64,000 nucleotides of DNA from JAUWCL01 sp964599375 (GTDB taxonomy: Bacteria; Krumholzibacteriota; Krumholzibacteriia; Krumholzibacteriales; Krumholzibacteriaceae): positions 1 through 64,000 of the forward strand of contig CAZREW010000014.1 in NCBI GenBank assembly GCA_964599375.1. Reading direction: 5' to 3'. Positions 42,285 through 51,543 of this stretch are shown here, one piece after another. Every line of letters starts with the position of its first letter. Position 1 is the stretch's first letter. A model generated the notes under the pieces. The model did not search any database and was not told the origin of the DNA. It saw only the letters and a program-made list of their open reading frames with translations. The position numbers and the translations under genes were made by a program.

Positions 42285-44648
42285 TCAGCGGATGATCACG
42301 ACCTTCCGGACCTGCTCCTGTGTCCCGGCCTCGATCCTCATGAAATAGACGCCAGCTGAGACCTTCCTGCCGTTATCGTCGAGGCCGTCCCAGGTCATCG
42401 TGATGATCTGCCCGCCGAAGACCGAGAGGTTGTAGAGTTCCCTGACCCTGCGGCCCGCCACGTCGTATATATTGATCAGCACCTCGGTCTTCGTCTCGGC
42501 TGCCGGCGAGCGCATTATCTCCTTCGAGGAGGTCCCCGACGGGTCGTAGTAGCTCCTCGGAACGTCTATGCTGAATGTGCTTCCCCTGTCGTCGGTCGGA
42601 TTCGGTATGATCGGAGAGACGAAATCTCCAGCCAGCGGGACGACCGCCGTCTCGGACATCTCGCGGGACTCGTAGGTGAGCGTCTGGGGACCGCCACCCA
42701 TGTTTACATCGATCCGCCCGACGATCTTGTACCTGTATGTATGCCCGGGCATTAGGGACTCATCGAAATATCGGAAGCGCTTCCTCTCCGGGTCCTGGTC
42801 ATATGGAGAATCGCCTTCCACGGTGGCGATCAGCTCGCTGGCCGTCCTCTCCGTGATATCCTCCCTGTAGATGTCGAAGTCCGCCCCGAACAGCTCGGAG
42901 GCCGTCTGCCATCGCACCTCGATGCCCTCCATGCCGGCCATGGCCGATGTCGTGTAATAGCGGATCCCGACGAAGAAGACCATCACGCTGTCGATTGCGG
43001 TCAGCCCCACGGAGTTCTCCGCGCGGAAGAACAACCAGTTCTCACCGGGGTCGAGCCCTTCCCTGAGGACCAGGCCCTTGTTGAAACTCGGTTTGCCGGT
43101 CCATCTCCCCGGGACCGGCCCGAAGAACCCGTCCTTGTTGATCGTCATCTCGAACTTTGTGATCGCCGGCGCGTAGTCGATGCCGAAACCCTCGAACGCC
43201 GGGTTCTGGTTCGGGACGGGCGTCGTGACAGCTTTGACCGATATGAGTATCTCGCCGAAGTATGTCGTGTCCGAATTCAGTATGTATGCGTCCAGGACGG
43301 GCCTGACCTCGTAGAGGTCGGGGATCGAGTTGGGTATGTGCAGGCCGGTGAATATGTCGTACTCGTCGGCCAGTCCCACCTGCCCCATAGTCCACTGGCA
43401 GATCGGGAGCGGCTCGGTCAGCGCAAAGTTGTTCATGATGCAGTCCTGGCCGGCCCCGCAGCCCTGGAAGTACGAATTGGCGTTGACGTAGTTTAGATAC
43501 CCTGACCTGTCGTGGCAGGAGGATTCCGCGCTGGCGTACTCGTCGAGCGCCCAGAAGACATGACTCATCTCGTGGATGAACACGTGGGCGAAACCGATCT
43601 GGTCCCCGAAGCCGCAGGCCGGGTAGGGCACCACGGTATAGGGCCCCCCGAGAAAGATCGTGTAGGCGACATATCCACCGCCCGGGCCCTGCCAGCACCC
43701 GTTGTCGCTCGCGTCGACGACAAAGGAGGTGAACACCCAGTCGAAGACAGGGGCGCCGTCCTCGTCGACTATCCTCGCTCTCATCGCGTTATTGAAAAGG
43801 TGCGTTTTTTCCTCCGCCCACGCGTCGACCGGCATGTCTATATTGTAGCTCTCCCCCAGGTAGGTCATCGCCTCGGAGATCCATATCCCGTCCGTGTTCC
43901 AGTCCCCTTCGATCGGCTCTCTCGAGACCGGCACCCCGCGATGCAGGGCGGGGCAGTTCACAGAAAACACCAGTGGCGGCTTCACCCAGTGAGTCGCGTT
44001 CTCATACTGCGAGAGCCCGAGCGCCACGTCGCGCAGGGCGTTGCCGATCTCGTCCTGTGTCCAGTTCTCGCTCTGGACTCCTCCCGCGCTCTCTGGAAGG
44101 ACTACGTTGACAAGGACGTTGCCTATGAGGAACTCCGAGTTCTGCCTGATCCCCCTGTCCATTATCTCGGCCGGGGCGGCGCCCTGCGGGTTTCCGGTCT
44201 TCGGGGGATTTCTTCTGGCAAGTTCTTCGGGAAAATCGAAGACGATGTCGTCGAACGGTTCAGTCGCTACGGGCTCGGCCATAGCGAGTATCATCTCCTG
44301 GTCCAGGAGCCCCCTGGCGACCTTGAGCGTGACCAGGTCGATCTGCGCCGCGTCCATTTCGGCAGATTCAGTGAAGAACCGGACGCCCAGGCCCGGAAAG
44401 TCCGCCGCGCCCGCGCCGGCGGGAAACCGGCCGAATATCATCGACGGGGGCAGGCCGACGATGCCCCTGGCGCCGGCTGAGCCGGCCATCTTCAGAGCCG
44501 CCGCGTACGAGTGGAAGTCGCCGTCCCTGAGGATCACCACGGCCCCTCGCAGGCCATACTCGCTCTCGAAGACATCCGCCGATGAGGCTGTGGGCAACAT
44601 CGCCGGAACGGTGAGAAAACAGATGAAATACAGGGCGATCCTCTTCAA
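42285..44648 (-). CDS. Secreted M64-like metalloprotein with T9SS-type C-terminal sorting domain
   Basis: A 787-residue exported protein. Signal peptide ~1-24. The motif 'FIHEMSHVFWALDEY' (His359-Glu360-x-x-His363, then 'LDEY') closely matches the HExxH...DEY site of M64 (IgA-protease type) metallopeptidases, with the third ligand probably nearby. Several Cys follow ('SSCHDRSGYLNYVNANS ... GCGAGQDCIMNN' in parts). FnIII-like modules occupy ~520-690. The end domain ('FVSPIIPNPTDDRGSTFSI ... AGVYFMRIEAG...VVIIR') is FlgD/Por-like. The start is TTG 44648 with GAGGTGG close upstream. Probable secreted protease; substrate unknown. Confidence 0.82.
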   Translation of the reverse strand: MKRIALYFICFLTVPAMLPTASSADVFESEYGLRGAVVILRDGDFHSYAAALKMAGSAGARGIVGLPPSMIFGRFPAGAGAADFPGLGVRFFTESAEMDAAQIDLVTLKVARGLLDQEMILAMAEPVATEPFDDIVFDFPEELARRNPPKTGNPQGAAPAEIMDRGIRQNSEFLIGNVLVNVVLPESAGGVQSENWTQDEIGNALRDVALGLSQYENATHWVKPPLVFSVNCPALHRGVPVSREPIEGDWNTDGIWISEAMTYLGESYNIDMPVDAWAEEKTHLFNNAMRARIVDEDGAPVFDWVFTSFVVDASDNGCWQGPGGGYVAYTIFLGGPYTVVPYPACGFGDQIGFAHVFIHEMSHVFWALDEYASAESSCHDRSGYLNYVNANSYFQGCGAGQDCIMNNFALTEPLPICQWTMGQVGLADEYDIFTGLHIPNSIPDLYEVRPVLDAYILNSDTTYFGEILISVKAVTTPVPNQNPAFEGFGIDYAPAITKFEMTINKDGFFGPVPGRWTGKPSFNKGLVLREGLDPGENWLFFRAENSVGLTAIDSVMVFFVGIRYYTTSAMAGMEGIEVRWQTASELFGADFDIYREDITERTASELIATVEGDSPYDQDPERKRFRYFDESLMPGHTYRYKIVGRIDVNMGGGPQTLTYESREMSETAVVPLAGDFVSPIIPNPTDDRGSTFSIDVPRSYYDPSGTSSKEIMRSPAAETKTEVLINIYDVAGRRVRELYNLSVFGGQIITMTWDGLDDNGRKVSAGVYFMRIEAGTQEQVRKVVIIR

Positions 44649-44685
44649 TTTCCACCTCGCTTTAGTACGATTTTATCACTGGGTA

Positions 44686-44714
44686 AAAATAAGAGTTATG
44701 GCGGTCACAATCAA
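44686..44714 (-). promoter_or_regulatory. Candidate sigma-70 promoter for the M64-like gene
   Basis: Minus-strand TTGATT (44709-44714), 17 bp, TATTTT (44686-44691), within AT-rich DNA 38 bp before the TTG start. Confidence 0.45.
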
Positions 44715-44723
44715 ACGAAAATA

Positions 44724-44761
44724 CGGAGATCCTTTTCTGTTATACTTTTCCGTGATCTCCG
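44724..44761 (-). terminator. Possible terminator after the 257-residue envelope protein gene
   Basis: 8-bp stem CGGAGATC/GATCTCCG with a long 22-nt loop. On minus it is followed by TATTTTCGTTT. Weak because of the loop size. Confidence 0.35.
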
Positions 44762-44791
44762 CCGGGATGGCTTCACGGGGGCTCTGCCGGA

Positions 44792-45565
44792 TCAGTTTGC
44801 CGCTTTTCTTCCCGGAGTGGAGTAGCCGATAAGGACCGATTCGGTCACCGTGATCTTGGGCCTCGCTTCGCGCGGGTTCCTGCCCCCGGGGTAGCTCGTC
44901 GTCGTGGTCCTCTCGACGCTGCTTCTGACCAGCCCCCAGAACGGCACATCCGCGGATATTCTCAGTATGCTCCTTTCCTCCTCAAAGCGCACTGCCGTGA
45001 TCCCTCCCATCGCCACGTCCCGCCTTTCGCTCCTGAAGTACTCGAAGACGTCGCACTGGAAGGTACCGGCGGGCACCTCCACGGTCTCCGGCTCGTGCTC
45101 CTGACGCTGGAGCCCCTCGCTGCGCTTGAGAAAGAGCCTGCCGATATCGAAATCCTCGAGTTCCTCGAACGACGGCTCCCTGAACGGCTCGGCGCCGTTG
45201 CTGACGAGTATATCGCTGATGCAGGCGTAGAATTCCTCGGGGGTCTTCATCCGGCTCGCCTCTGGGCAGAGGGTCAGGCGCACTGTGACCGTCTCCGTGT
45301 CGACCGGGGGCCATGATGTGGATGTTATCTCCAGCCCGGCAGCCCCGGAATCCTTCCCCGTGACCTTGAGCGTGACCATCGAGCTGTCACTTATCCCGTG
45401 AACCTCCGATATGATCAGGTACGACACCGAAGTGCCTGCCGTGAAATCGACCGAGTGCAGTGAGACTCCCGGCACGAGGAAATCAACCTCCGCGCGAGCG
45501 GGGGCCGGCGCGGCGGCTATGGCGGCCGCGATGACAATGATCACAATATGGTATCGGCGGATCAT
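44792..45565 (-). CDS. Exported protein of unknown function
   Basis: A 257-residue protein with a signal peptide (~1-24, 'IVIIVIAAAIAAAPAPARA') and a beta-rich mature part. It has two Cys and repeated 'VTLKVTGKD' / 'TVTVRLTLCPEASRM' strands, and a C-terminal 'TTTSYPGGRNPREARPKITVTESVLIGYS' in parts. I do not recognise the family. The start ATG 45565 is 16 bp after the stop of the Sec-containing cytochrome gene, with no strong ribosome site. The two are probably one transcript, so a joint envelope role is possible. Confidence 0.7.
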   Translation of the reverse strand: MIRRYHIVIIVIAAAIAAAPAPARAEVDFLVPGVSLHSVDFTAGTSVSYLIISEVHGISDSSMVTLKVTGKDSGAAGLEITSTSWPPVDTETVTVRLTLCPEASRMKTPEEFYACISDILVSNGAEPFREPSFEELEDFDIGRLFLKRSEGLQRQEHEPETVEVPAGTFQCDVFEYFRSERRDVAMGGITAVRFEEERSILRISADVPFWGLVRSSVERTTTTSYPGGRNPREARPKITVTESVLIGYSTPGRKAAN

Positions 45566-45581
45566 GCGACAATCCCGGTGA

Positions 45582-46970
45582 CTACCTGTGAGCCTCTGCA
45601 GCGCTGGAACTGTCGGCCAGCGCCCTGTGCCCCACAAGGGCCCAGAAGGTCTGGAATTCGAAATGAGGGCTCATTTTCGCATCATGGCACTCCCGACAGC
45701 TTGTCCTCGCCCTCTCCTTGTATTTACCGTCTCTCGTGTGAGTTGTTCCCGGGCCGTGGCAGGCCTCGCACTGGACCCCCCTGAGATTTACGCCGCCTTT
45801 CTCGTCGGAATCGGGGTCGTACCCGCTGAAGCGGCCGTACCCCGTCGTATGGCACGGTAGACAGCTGGCGTTCCTCTCGTTTCCCGACTCGGTCATGCGC
45901 GCGAAGGTGCGGAAATGGGGGCTGAGCATAAAATCGGAAGCGGTCTGGTCGTGACAGCGGGCGCATACCTCGATACCGAGGTACCTTTCCCTCAGCTTGC
46001 CGGTCGTAGGGTCACGCGAGACGAACTGCGAGACTTCCATCTTCTTGCGCCGCGCGCCCTCCTCGACGAAGAACCCGCTCAGCATCGAGGCGACCATCGT
46101 ATCTATCGGGGCCGACTTGGGCAGGGTCACCAGCGTCGTGTCGGTCAGCGCCCATCCTCGACCCACCGGCGTCATGACGGCCAGGCCGATGGAGCGTCCC
46201 CTGTCGCCCGAATAGAGCACGGGGACCCCGAGGTCCTGGAACGACCCGCCTATAGTGTCCGCGCAGTCACTCGATGCCTTCTCGCCCCGCTCGGTATGCC
46301 CCCGTATCACCAGGTCCACACCTTCGATTCCCAGCAGGAGCGGCTCGAGCATCTCCCTGCGGATATGAGCGAGCAGGATGATCAGATCACAACCACGATC
46401 GCGCAGCTCCGCGGCGACCTCCATACCTTCGGCGGCCGGATCATGAAGTTCGACTCCGTCGATATCGGGGATGTCCTCACCGAGCAGTGCGAAGATACCG
46501 ACCTTGGAGCCTCCCGCTTCCTTTATGACGTATGGAGGGAAGAGCCGATCCCCCTCGTAATATAGGTTCGCGCAGATCACGGGAAGGCCCGTCTCGGCAT
46601 CCTCCTTTATCGCCATGAGCTCGTACGACAGCTCATTCTCCCCGAGCGCTACGGCGTCGTACCTTTCGAGCACCATCATGCTGGCTAGAAACCTGCTCCT
46701 GTACATCTCGAGGATCCCCTTCTCCGCGTAGAAGTCACCTGCGGAAAGGAGCAGCAGGTCAGGGTCCTGCTCTCTCATCCTCTTTATCTCCGCGGCCCCC
46801 CGGGCCACTCCGCCTGAGGCGGATTCGCCTCACCCTGCGGGGACGAGCCGGCCCTGAGTGTCGCCGGTGAACACAATGGTCACCGGCTTTTCCCGGGCGC
46901 AGCCAGCCGCGAGGGTGAACAGGAGAAGAGCCGGCACGGCCATCCCTGATATGATCGATCTTCTGGTCAT
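45582..46970 (-). CDS. Predicted selenoprotein: metallophosphatase-like / tetraheme cytochrome c lipoprotein
   Basis: A 462-residue lipoprotein when the in-frame TGA at codon 47 (46830-46832) is read through. ATG 46970 (AAGGTAG upstream) starts a lipoprotein signal with lipobox 'LAAGC' (Cys24). 'VTIVFTGDTQGRLVPAG-U-GESASGGVARGAAEIKRM' (in parts) is the opening of the 5'-nucleotidase-like fold. Relatives, as I recall them, have 'PCGC...GGLARRA' here, so Sec sits on the second Cys. 'LLLSAGDFY', 'ALGENELSY', 'LLAHIRRE' and 'IRGHTER' follow, with several metal ligands changed. Residues 336-429 hold four heme sites CARCH, CLPCH, CEACH and CRECH. An ordinary call would begin at GTG 46808. Confidence 0.82.
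46809..46832 (-). promoter_or_regulatory. Hairpins at the cytochrome gene UGA codon (candidate recoding element)
   Basis: On the gene strand, UGAGGCG pairs with CGCCUCA (46832-46815; 7 bp, loop AAUC) starting at the UGA itself. A competing stem UCCGCC/GGCGGA (46823-46809) lies 8 nt past it. Only one can form at a time. Confidence 0.45.
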
Positions 46971-46992
46971 GTGATGATTCTACCTTGAACAG

Positions 46993-47027
46993 AAAAAGGG
47001 GCAAAGTGAAAAGATTCTCCTTGCCCC
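46993..47027 (-). terminator. Rho-independent terminator of the HU gene
   Basis: GGGGCAA (46998-47004) pairs with TTGCCCC (47021-47027), 7 bp with a 16-nt loop. It is followed on minus by five T. It separates HU from the Sec-containing gene that starts 23 bp further on. Confidence 0.8.
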
Positions 47028-47046
47028 TGTATTATGCAAACCCCTG

Positions 47047-47337
47047 TCACTTGACGCGGCCCTTGAGAGCCTTGCCTGCCGAAAAGGCGGGGAACTTGGT
47101 CGCGGGGATCGTGATCGTTTCGCCCGTCTGGGGGTTGCGGCCCTTGCGCTTCTTACGCTTGCGGGTCTGGAAGGTGCCGAATCCGGTGATCTGCACTCTT
47201 CTGTTGGCAGCGAGCTCGGTCGCGATGATGCCTTCCTTCGGAGCGGTGCTGAAGATCGCGTCGATTACCATCGCCGAATCCTTCTTGGTAAGGCCGGTCT
47301 TCTTGGCAACCTTCTCGATGAGATCGGTTTTGTTCAT
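47047..47337 (-). CDS. hup: HU-family DNA-binding protein
   Basis: A histone-like nucleoid protein that bends DNA as a dimer. The 96 residues match: 'MNKTDLIEKVAKKTGLTKKDS' helices, 'VQITGFGTFQTRKRKKRKGRNPQTGE' in parts as the beta-arm with the Pro tip, and a Lys-rich C-terminus 'GKALKGRVK'. Its ribosome site, AAGGAGGTGAT, is almost a full complement of the 16S tail, so high translation is expected. A single gene with its own promoter and terminator. Confidence 0.97.
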   Translation of the reverse strand: MNKTDLIEKVAKKTGLTKKDSAMVIDAIFSTAPKEGIIATELAANRRVQITGFGTFQTRKRKKRKGRNPQTGETITIPATKFPAFSAGKALKGRVK

Positions 47338-47377
47338 TTCGTATCACCTCCTTCGCTTTCGTATTCGAACTGGCGCC

Positions 47378-47406
47378 AGATTAGCGCCGCCCTATAGGGG
47401 TGTCAA
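47378..47406 (-). promoter_or_regulatory. Sigma-70 promoter for the HU gene
   Basis: Minus-strand TTGACA (47401-47406, 6/6), 17 bp, TAATCT (47378-47383). It lies ~40 bp before the ATG, with GGCGC/GCGCC flanking the -10. Confidence 0.7.
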
Positions 47407-47522
47407 GCGTTTTGTGTCCGATTTTCCCCGTTCTTACAACTTTTTTCGAGGGTATGCCGCCCATAGCCCCTATCAATACAGGCAGAACGTGTACCCGGCC
47501 ACACCGGATCCCGGCGGGAACG

Positions 47523-50500
47523 TCAGTCGAGGAACCCGGGCACCGTCCCGCTCAGCCCCCTCTTGCCCTGCTCGTACTGGATGTCAGGGTGAGCCTTGAT
47601 CTGTATCTGGAAATAGAATGAATACTCTTCGCCGAAACGCCTGTGCACAAATCCAGCCTGCCAGCAGTGAAGATCGCGCGTGAGACTGTATTGCTGGGAG
47701 GTGAACTTGCGCCTCTCGATGTCGAAATAGTTGCTGAAGGTTATCCTCCAGTTATCCGTAAGGTTCAGGTTGCCGCGCATGTCGACCTTGCTCGTAGGCC
47801 GCGACATGCTGGAGCTTCCGAAGCCGGAGTAGCTGTACCCGAGGCTCAGTGACCAGCTCGTCCCCCTCCCCGGCGCGCCGGGGACTCCATCCCCGTCCGA
47901 CTGATCGTCCCATGACTGCTCCTGGTCGAAGTCCGAGACGAAACTGTCGTACGTGTCGATCTCGTCCTTCTCATCTCCTCCCGGCTTTTCAGCGGGCGCC
48001 GATCCCAGTTCCTTCGCGACTCTCATCTTCTCGTGCTCCGGCACCTCCCACTTCCCCGGCCATGAGAAGCTTCCGCCTAGACTCATGTTCGCCGAGAAGC
48101 TCGACGAGAGTATCTCCCACTGGTACGGATCGATAGTATTGTTCAGCGAGATGGAAGCAAGCCTGCCGACCGATGTCCTTATACTGGACCGGATATCGGA
48201 GAACTGCCTCTCGGACAGCTCGGGGCTATAAGAGCCGCTCATGTTCCATGTGAAGGCATTGTTCTTCTTTGTCTCCTGCCCGTCCTTGAGATATTTCAGG
48301 TCGATCACGTTCCTGAGCGACCAGCTGTACCCCTGCGAAGCTCTCTGGTTCGACGTGAGAGCGGGGACATACGACCACGAGACTGACGGGTTGAATGTGT
48401 GGCGAATCCCCACGAGCGACCCGATCCTCGGGTAGAAGACGCCGTAGAGCGTCGTCCCGACACCGAGCGAGAACCTCATGGACGCCTCGTTCCTGTATTT
48501 TCTGTTTTCGACCGGGCCGGACAGGTCAGTCCCGTAAGCCCTGACCCCCGGCGTTATACCGATCGTGGAGTATATGGAGTTAGCCAAGTCGACCAACTCG
48601 ATCGATGATCCCGAGCCGGTCATGCTCGAGGCGAATCTGAAGCTCCCCGTGCCGTCCCCGTTGTCGATAAAGTCGACGGTCACCTGATCGGATATCCAGC
48701 CGGACCATGAGTTGATAGAGTTCTCCATTTCGCCGGCCAGGGCGGCGCCGTTGTTGTATGCGCCCGGAGTGATCGGTATATCGCCGCTCTCATGCCCGTT
48801 GAGCACGATCCTCAGCATGCTGCCCGAAGGGTCGACCGTCACGGGCACCGGCACGGCGTCGCCGGTCAAAGCCGCCGTGCCGGGGGGCACGACGTACTTG
48901 AGGTTGATCTCGTCCTTGAGCGTCTTTGCGTAACTCCAGCTCACTCCCATAGACGGCGTGATGTTGAGGCCGAGGAAGGTGTTCTGCTTGCTTATCGACG
49001 CGCTCGAGCTCGCCGTCACCTCCTCGGTCTTCCTCGCGTCGCTCTGGGATGTCGTCCTCGTCGCCTTCAGGTTCGGCGCCCAGGTGATCTCGCGGAGCAA
49101 TCCCTCCCAGAACCCTTTCGCAGAGCCTGAATGCTTTTCTCCGAACCAGAGAGAAGTCCGTGGCAGGTTAAGGGACAGTGACGGAAGCGTGCTCGAGATG
49201 CCGATCTCGTTCGGATTGTCTTCACTGAGATTGAGCTTCTGGTTCCTGCTCGCCGAGAGGCCGAGCCGTGTCCCCCCCCAGTTCTTGTTGAAGCTGACCG
49301 TGGAGTAGATGCGCCTGTCGACGATGCGCGCGACGTCTTCGGCGCGGTAGACCGAGGACGGCGCCTCGTCGCTGCTCACAAAGCTAAGGTTGCTTCGTAG
49401 CGACGCGGTCTTCCCGAATGTCTGGTTGTGGCTCGACTTGAACGTCCATTCGTACGATTTCCTGTCGAAGTCCCTGAAGAAATCGAGGTTGACGTCCCCT
49501 CCCAGCACGTACCTGGCCTTGTACCTGTTGGTAAGGTGGACACGGAAGTTCTTGTTCTCGTTGAAATCAGTGGTCAGTATGAAATCCGTATAGTCGTTCG
49601 TTGCCCAGTAGTAGCCGAGCCCCCTGATGAACCGCCCGTCGCGGCTGTCGATCCCGACGTCGAAGTTCGGGCGGAGCAACCCCGACTGGCGGCCTCTCCT
49701 TATCGAGTTGACCATGTACGGGAGCCAGAAACAGGGGATCTCGCCTATATACAGCATTATTGGTCCTGATACGATCTTGTCGTCTATGTACACCTTCATC
49801 CGCTCTGCTCGCATCGAGTAGTGCGGTTTCCTGTAATCGCAGGTCGTGTATGTCGAGCCGTAGACCTTCAGGACATCGTCCCCCTGCTTGAATATCCTCC
49901 TGCCGAGATAGTACCCCTGGTCGTACTTTGTCGACCCGTCCATGACGAGGCCTCCCTCGGTCTCCATGTCATACGCCATCCCGGCCCCGTACATCATCTG
50001 CCCGCTCTCGTCGAGCGCCGGATCACCCTGCGCGTCGAGTATATTGAGCCTGGAACTGAAGTCTATGAACTGCGCTGTCAGCGCCTTGTTCTGGTACTTC
50101 ACCTTCGCGTCTTTGTGCATCACGATGTCCTCGGTCGTCGCGAAGTACTCGATCTCTCCCGCCTCGTAGGCGATCTTCTCGGCCTCCTTGCCGAACTCCC
50201 TGAACACCAGCGAGCTGTCGACCAGCGCCGCGAGCGAGTCTATCGACTCCCCCGGGCCGAGGTTGAGATAGTTGTAGGTGCCGGCGGCGCTGCCTGAGAT
50301 ATTCACGTAACGCAGGTCCGGCCCGTCGAACCTGAAGAACATGGTGTCGCCGGTCGAGTAATTGTTGGAAACCTTGTTCTCTTCTCCCTCATAAGGATAG
50401 TACATCGCCCGTGCATTGCCGAAGATCCGGACCGAATCGACCTCGTCGTCCGACATATAGATGACTATCGAGTCTCCCTCGATCCAAGAATCCTCTATCC

Positions 50501-51476
50501 ATGGCGACCCGGGCCTGGGCGCTTCGGTGAGCCTTCCTCTCTCGGGCAGGACGATCCTCTCGACTCCGGTGTCGTCGTAATAGAGGATGACCCGCTCGCC
50601 TGACATCCCCGATGGCCCGCTCCTGGCGGTCGGGTTTCCGAACAGTTCCATGTACCCCTCGCCGTTGAAGATCGCGGCGGAATCGCAGCTCGCCCTCGTT
50701 CGCCCCTTGAGCAGGTTGACGTTCCTTACGGCAGTGCCGATATCCCTGTCCATGTCGTAGCTCATCCATTCGCTCGTCACCCTTCCCTGCTCCTCGGCCT
50801 TGTCGTCGAAGACGAGCACCGGGCGCTTGTACATCACCGCCTCTCCGGTGATCCTGTTGAACCGCCCGTGTGAGCCTGAGACCGAGAATTCCTCGGCCGT
50901 GTCTATTATGACGACGTCCTTCCATGCATCGGCCACCTCCGTGCGGCGGTCGTAAAATACCGAGTCCGCGTACATCACGCGCGTGCTGTCCGACAGGCGT
51001 ACGTTGCCTGTCAGGATCAATGTCCCCGATTTCCTGTCGTACTCTGCCCTGCGGCAGGTGATCTCCATCCCCTCATCGAGCATCCGTACATTGTCTATCA
51101 TGAACAGGATGTTAGTTTCGCCGAAATACTCGCCGAGGTCGCTGAACATCCGCATCGAACCGTCGACCCCGCGGACGTCGCCCTCCAGTATCGTGTGCTT
51201 GAATTCCGGGTAGTGACGGCCCCTTTCGCTCGTGACAGTGGCGTTCTGGTGATCGATGCGGACGTCGCCCTCCATGTACCAGACCTGATGCCCGTCCTCC
51301 ACCCTCGATCTGAACGTGTTGAACCGGATGCGGTAGAGAGATGTGTCTCCGGGGGAAGTGACGGTCTGCTGCGAGGGTGAATCGGCGGCCTGCTGCGCGA
51401 GTGCCGTCGACGGGCCGCCTCCGGCAAGGTGCAGTATCGCGGCATAGGCAGCCGTTATCGCGAGGTTCCTTTTCAA
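47523..51476 (-). CDS. lptD: LPS-assembly protein LptD (OstA) family, large form
   Basis: An outer-membrane protein expected to insert lipopolysaccharide into the outer leaflet. At 1317 residues it is longer than the ~780 of E. coli. Signal peptide ~1-27. Residues ~45-420 contain OstA/LptA-like jellyroll repeats ('VWYMEGDVRIDHQNATVTSERG', 'GTLILTGNVRLSDSTRVMYAD' in parts). The rest reads as a large barrel ('IPCFWLPYMVNSIRRGRQSGLLRPNFDVG' in parts) with long inserted loops at ~850-1000 and an acidic insert at ~1190-1220. The start is TTG 51476. It is the last gene of the long minus-strand series. Confidence 0.87.
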   Translation of the reverse strand: MKRNLAITAAYAAILHLAGGGPSTALAQQAADSPSQQTVTSPGDTSLYRIRFNTFRSRVEDGHQVWYMEGDVRIDHQNATVTSERGRHYPEFKHTILEGDVRGVDGSMRMFSDLGEYFGETNILFMIDNVRMLDEGMEITCRRAEYDRKSGTLILTGNVRLSDSTRVMYADSVFYDRRTEVADAWKDVVIIDTAEEFSVSGSHGRFNRITGEAVMYKRPVLVFDDKAEEQGRVTSEWMSYDMDRDIGTAVRNVNLLKGRTRASCDSAAIFNGEGYMELFGNPTARSGPSGMSGERVILYYDDTGVERIVLPERGRLTEAPRPGSPWIEDSWIEGDSIVIYMSDDEVDSVRIFGNARAMYYPYEGEENKVSNNYSTGDTMFFRFDGPDLRYVNISGSAAGTYNYLNLGPGESIDSLAALVDSSLVFREFGKEAEKIAYEAGEIEYFATTEDIVMHKDAKVKYQNKALTAQFIDFSSRLNILDAQGDPALDESGQMMYGAGMAYDMETEGGLVMDGSTKYDQGYYLGRRIFKQGDDVLKVYGSTYTTCDYRKPHYSMRAERMKVYIDDKIVSGPIMLYIGEIPCFWLPYMVNSIRRGRQSGLLRPNFDVGIDSRDGRFIRGLGYYWATNDYTDFILTTDFNENKNFRVHLTNRYKARYVLGGDVNLDFFRDFDRKSYEWTFKSSHNQTFGKTASLRSNLSFVSSDEAPSSVYRAEDVARIVDRRIYSTVSFNKNWGGTRLGLSASRNQKLNLSEDNPNEIGISSTLPSLSLNLPRTSLWFGEKHSGSAKGFWEGLLREITWAPNLKATRTTSQSDARKTEEVTASSSASISKQNTFLGLNITPSMGVSWSYAKTLKDEINLKYVVPPGTAALTGDAVPVPVTVDPSGSMLRIVLNGHESGDIPITPGAYNNGAALAGEMENSINSWSGWISDQVTVDFIDNGDGTGSFRFASSMTGSGSSIELVDLANSIYSTIGITPGVRAYGTDLSGPVENRKYRNEASMRFSLGVGTTLYGVFYPRIGSLVGIRHTFNPSVSWSYVPALTSNQRASQGYSWSLRNVIDLKYLKDGQETKKNNAFTWNMSGSYSPELSERQFSDIRSSIRTSVGRLASISLNNTIDPYQWEILSSSFSANMSLGGSFSWPGKWEVPEHEKMRVAKELGSAPAEKPGGDEKDEIDTYDSFVSDFDQEQSWDDQSDGDGVPGAPGRGTSWSLSLGYSYSGFGSSSMSRPTSKVDMRGNLNLTDNWRITFSNYFDIERRKFTSQQYSLTRDLHCWQAGFVHRRFGEEYSFYFQIQIKAHPDIQYEQGKRGLSGTVPGFLD

Positions 51477-51543
51477 TGGACTCTTTCCTGCCTGCGGCCC
51501 ACCGCAGGCTTACCCCGGCCGGCCGCCGCACGGCCTGCCGGTC

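Noticed and set aside
45582..46808. Cytochrome-fused gene starting at GTG 46808
   Set aside because: It would have no signal peptide although it carries four heme c sites, which need export. The upstream lipoprotein signal is in frame across the TGA.
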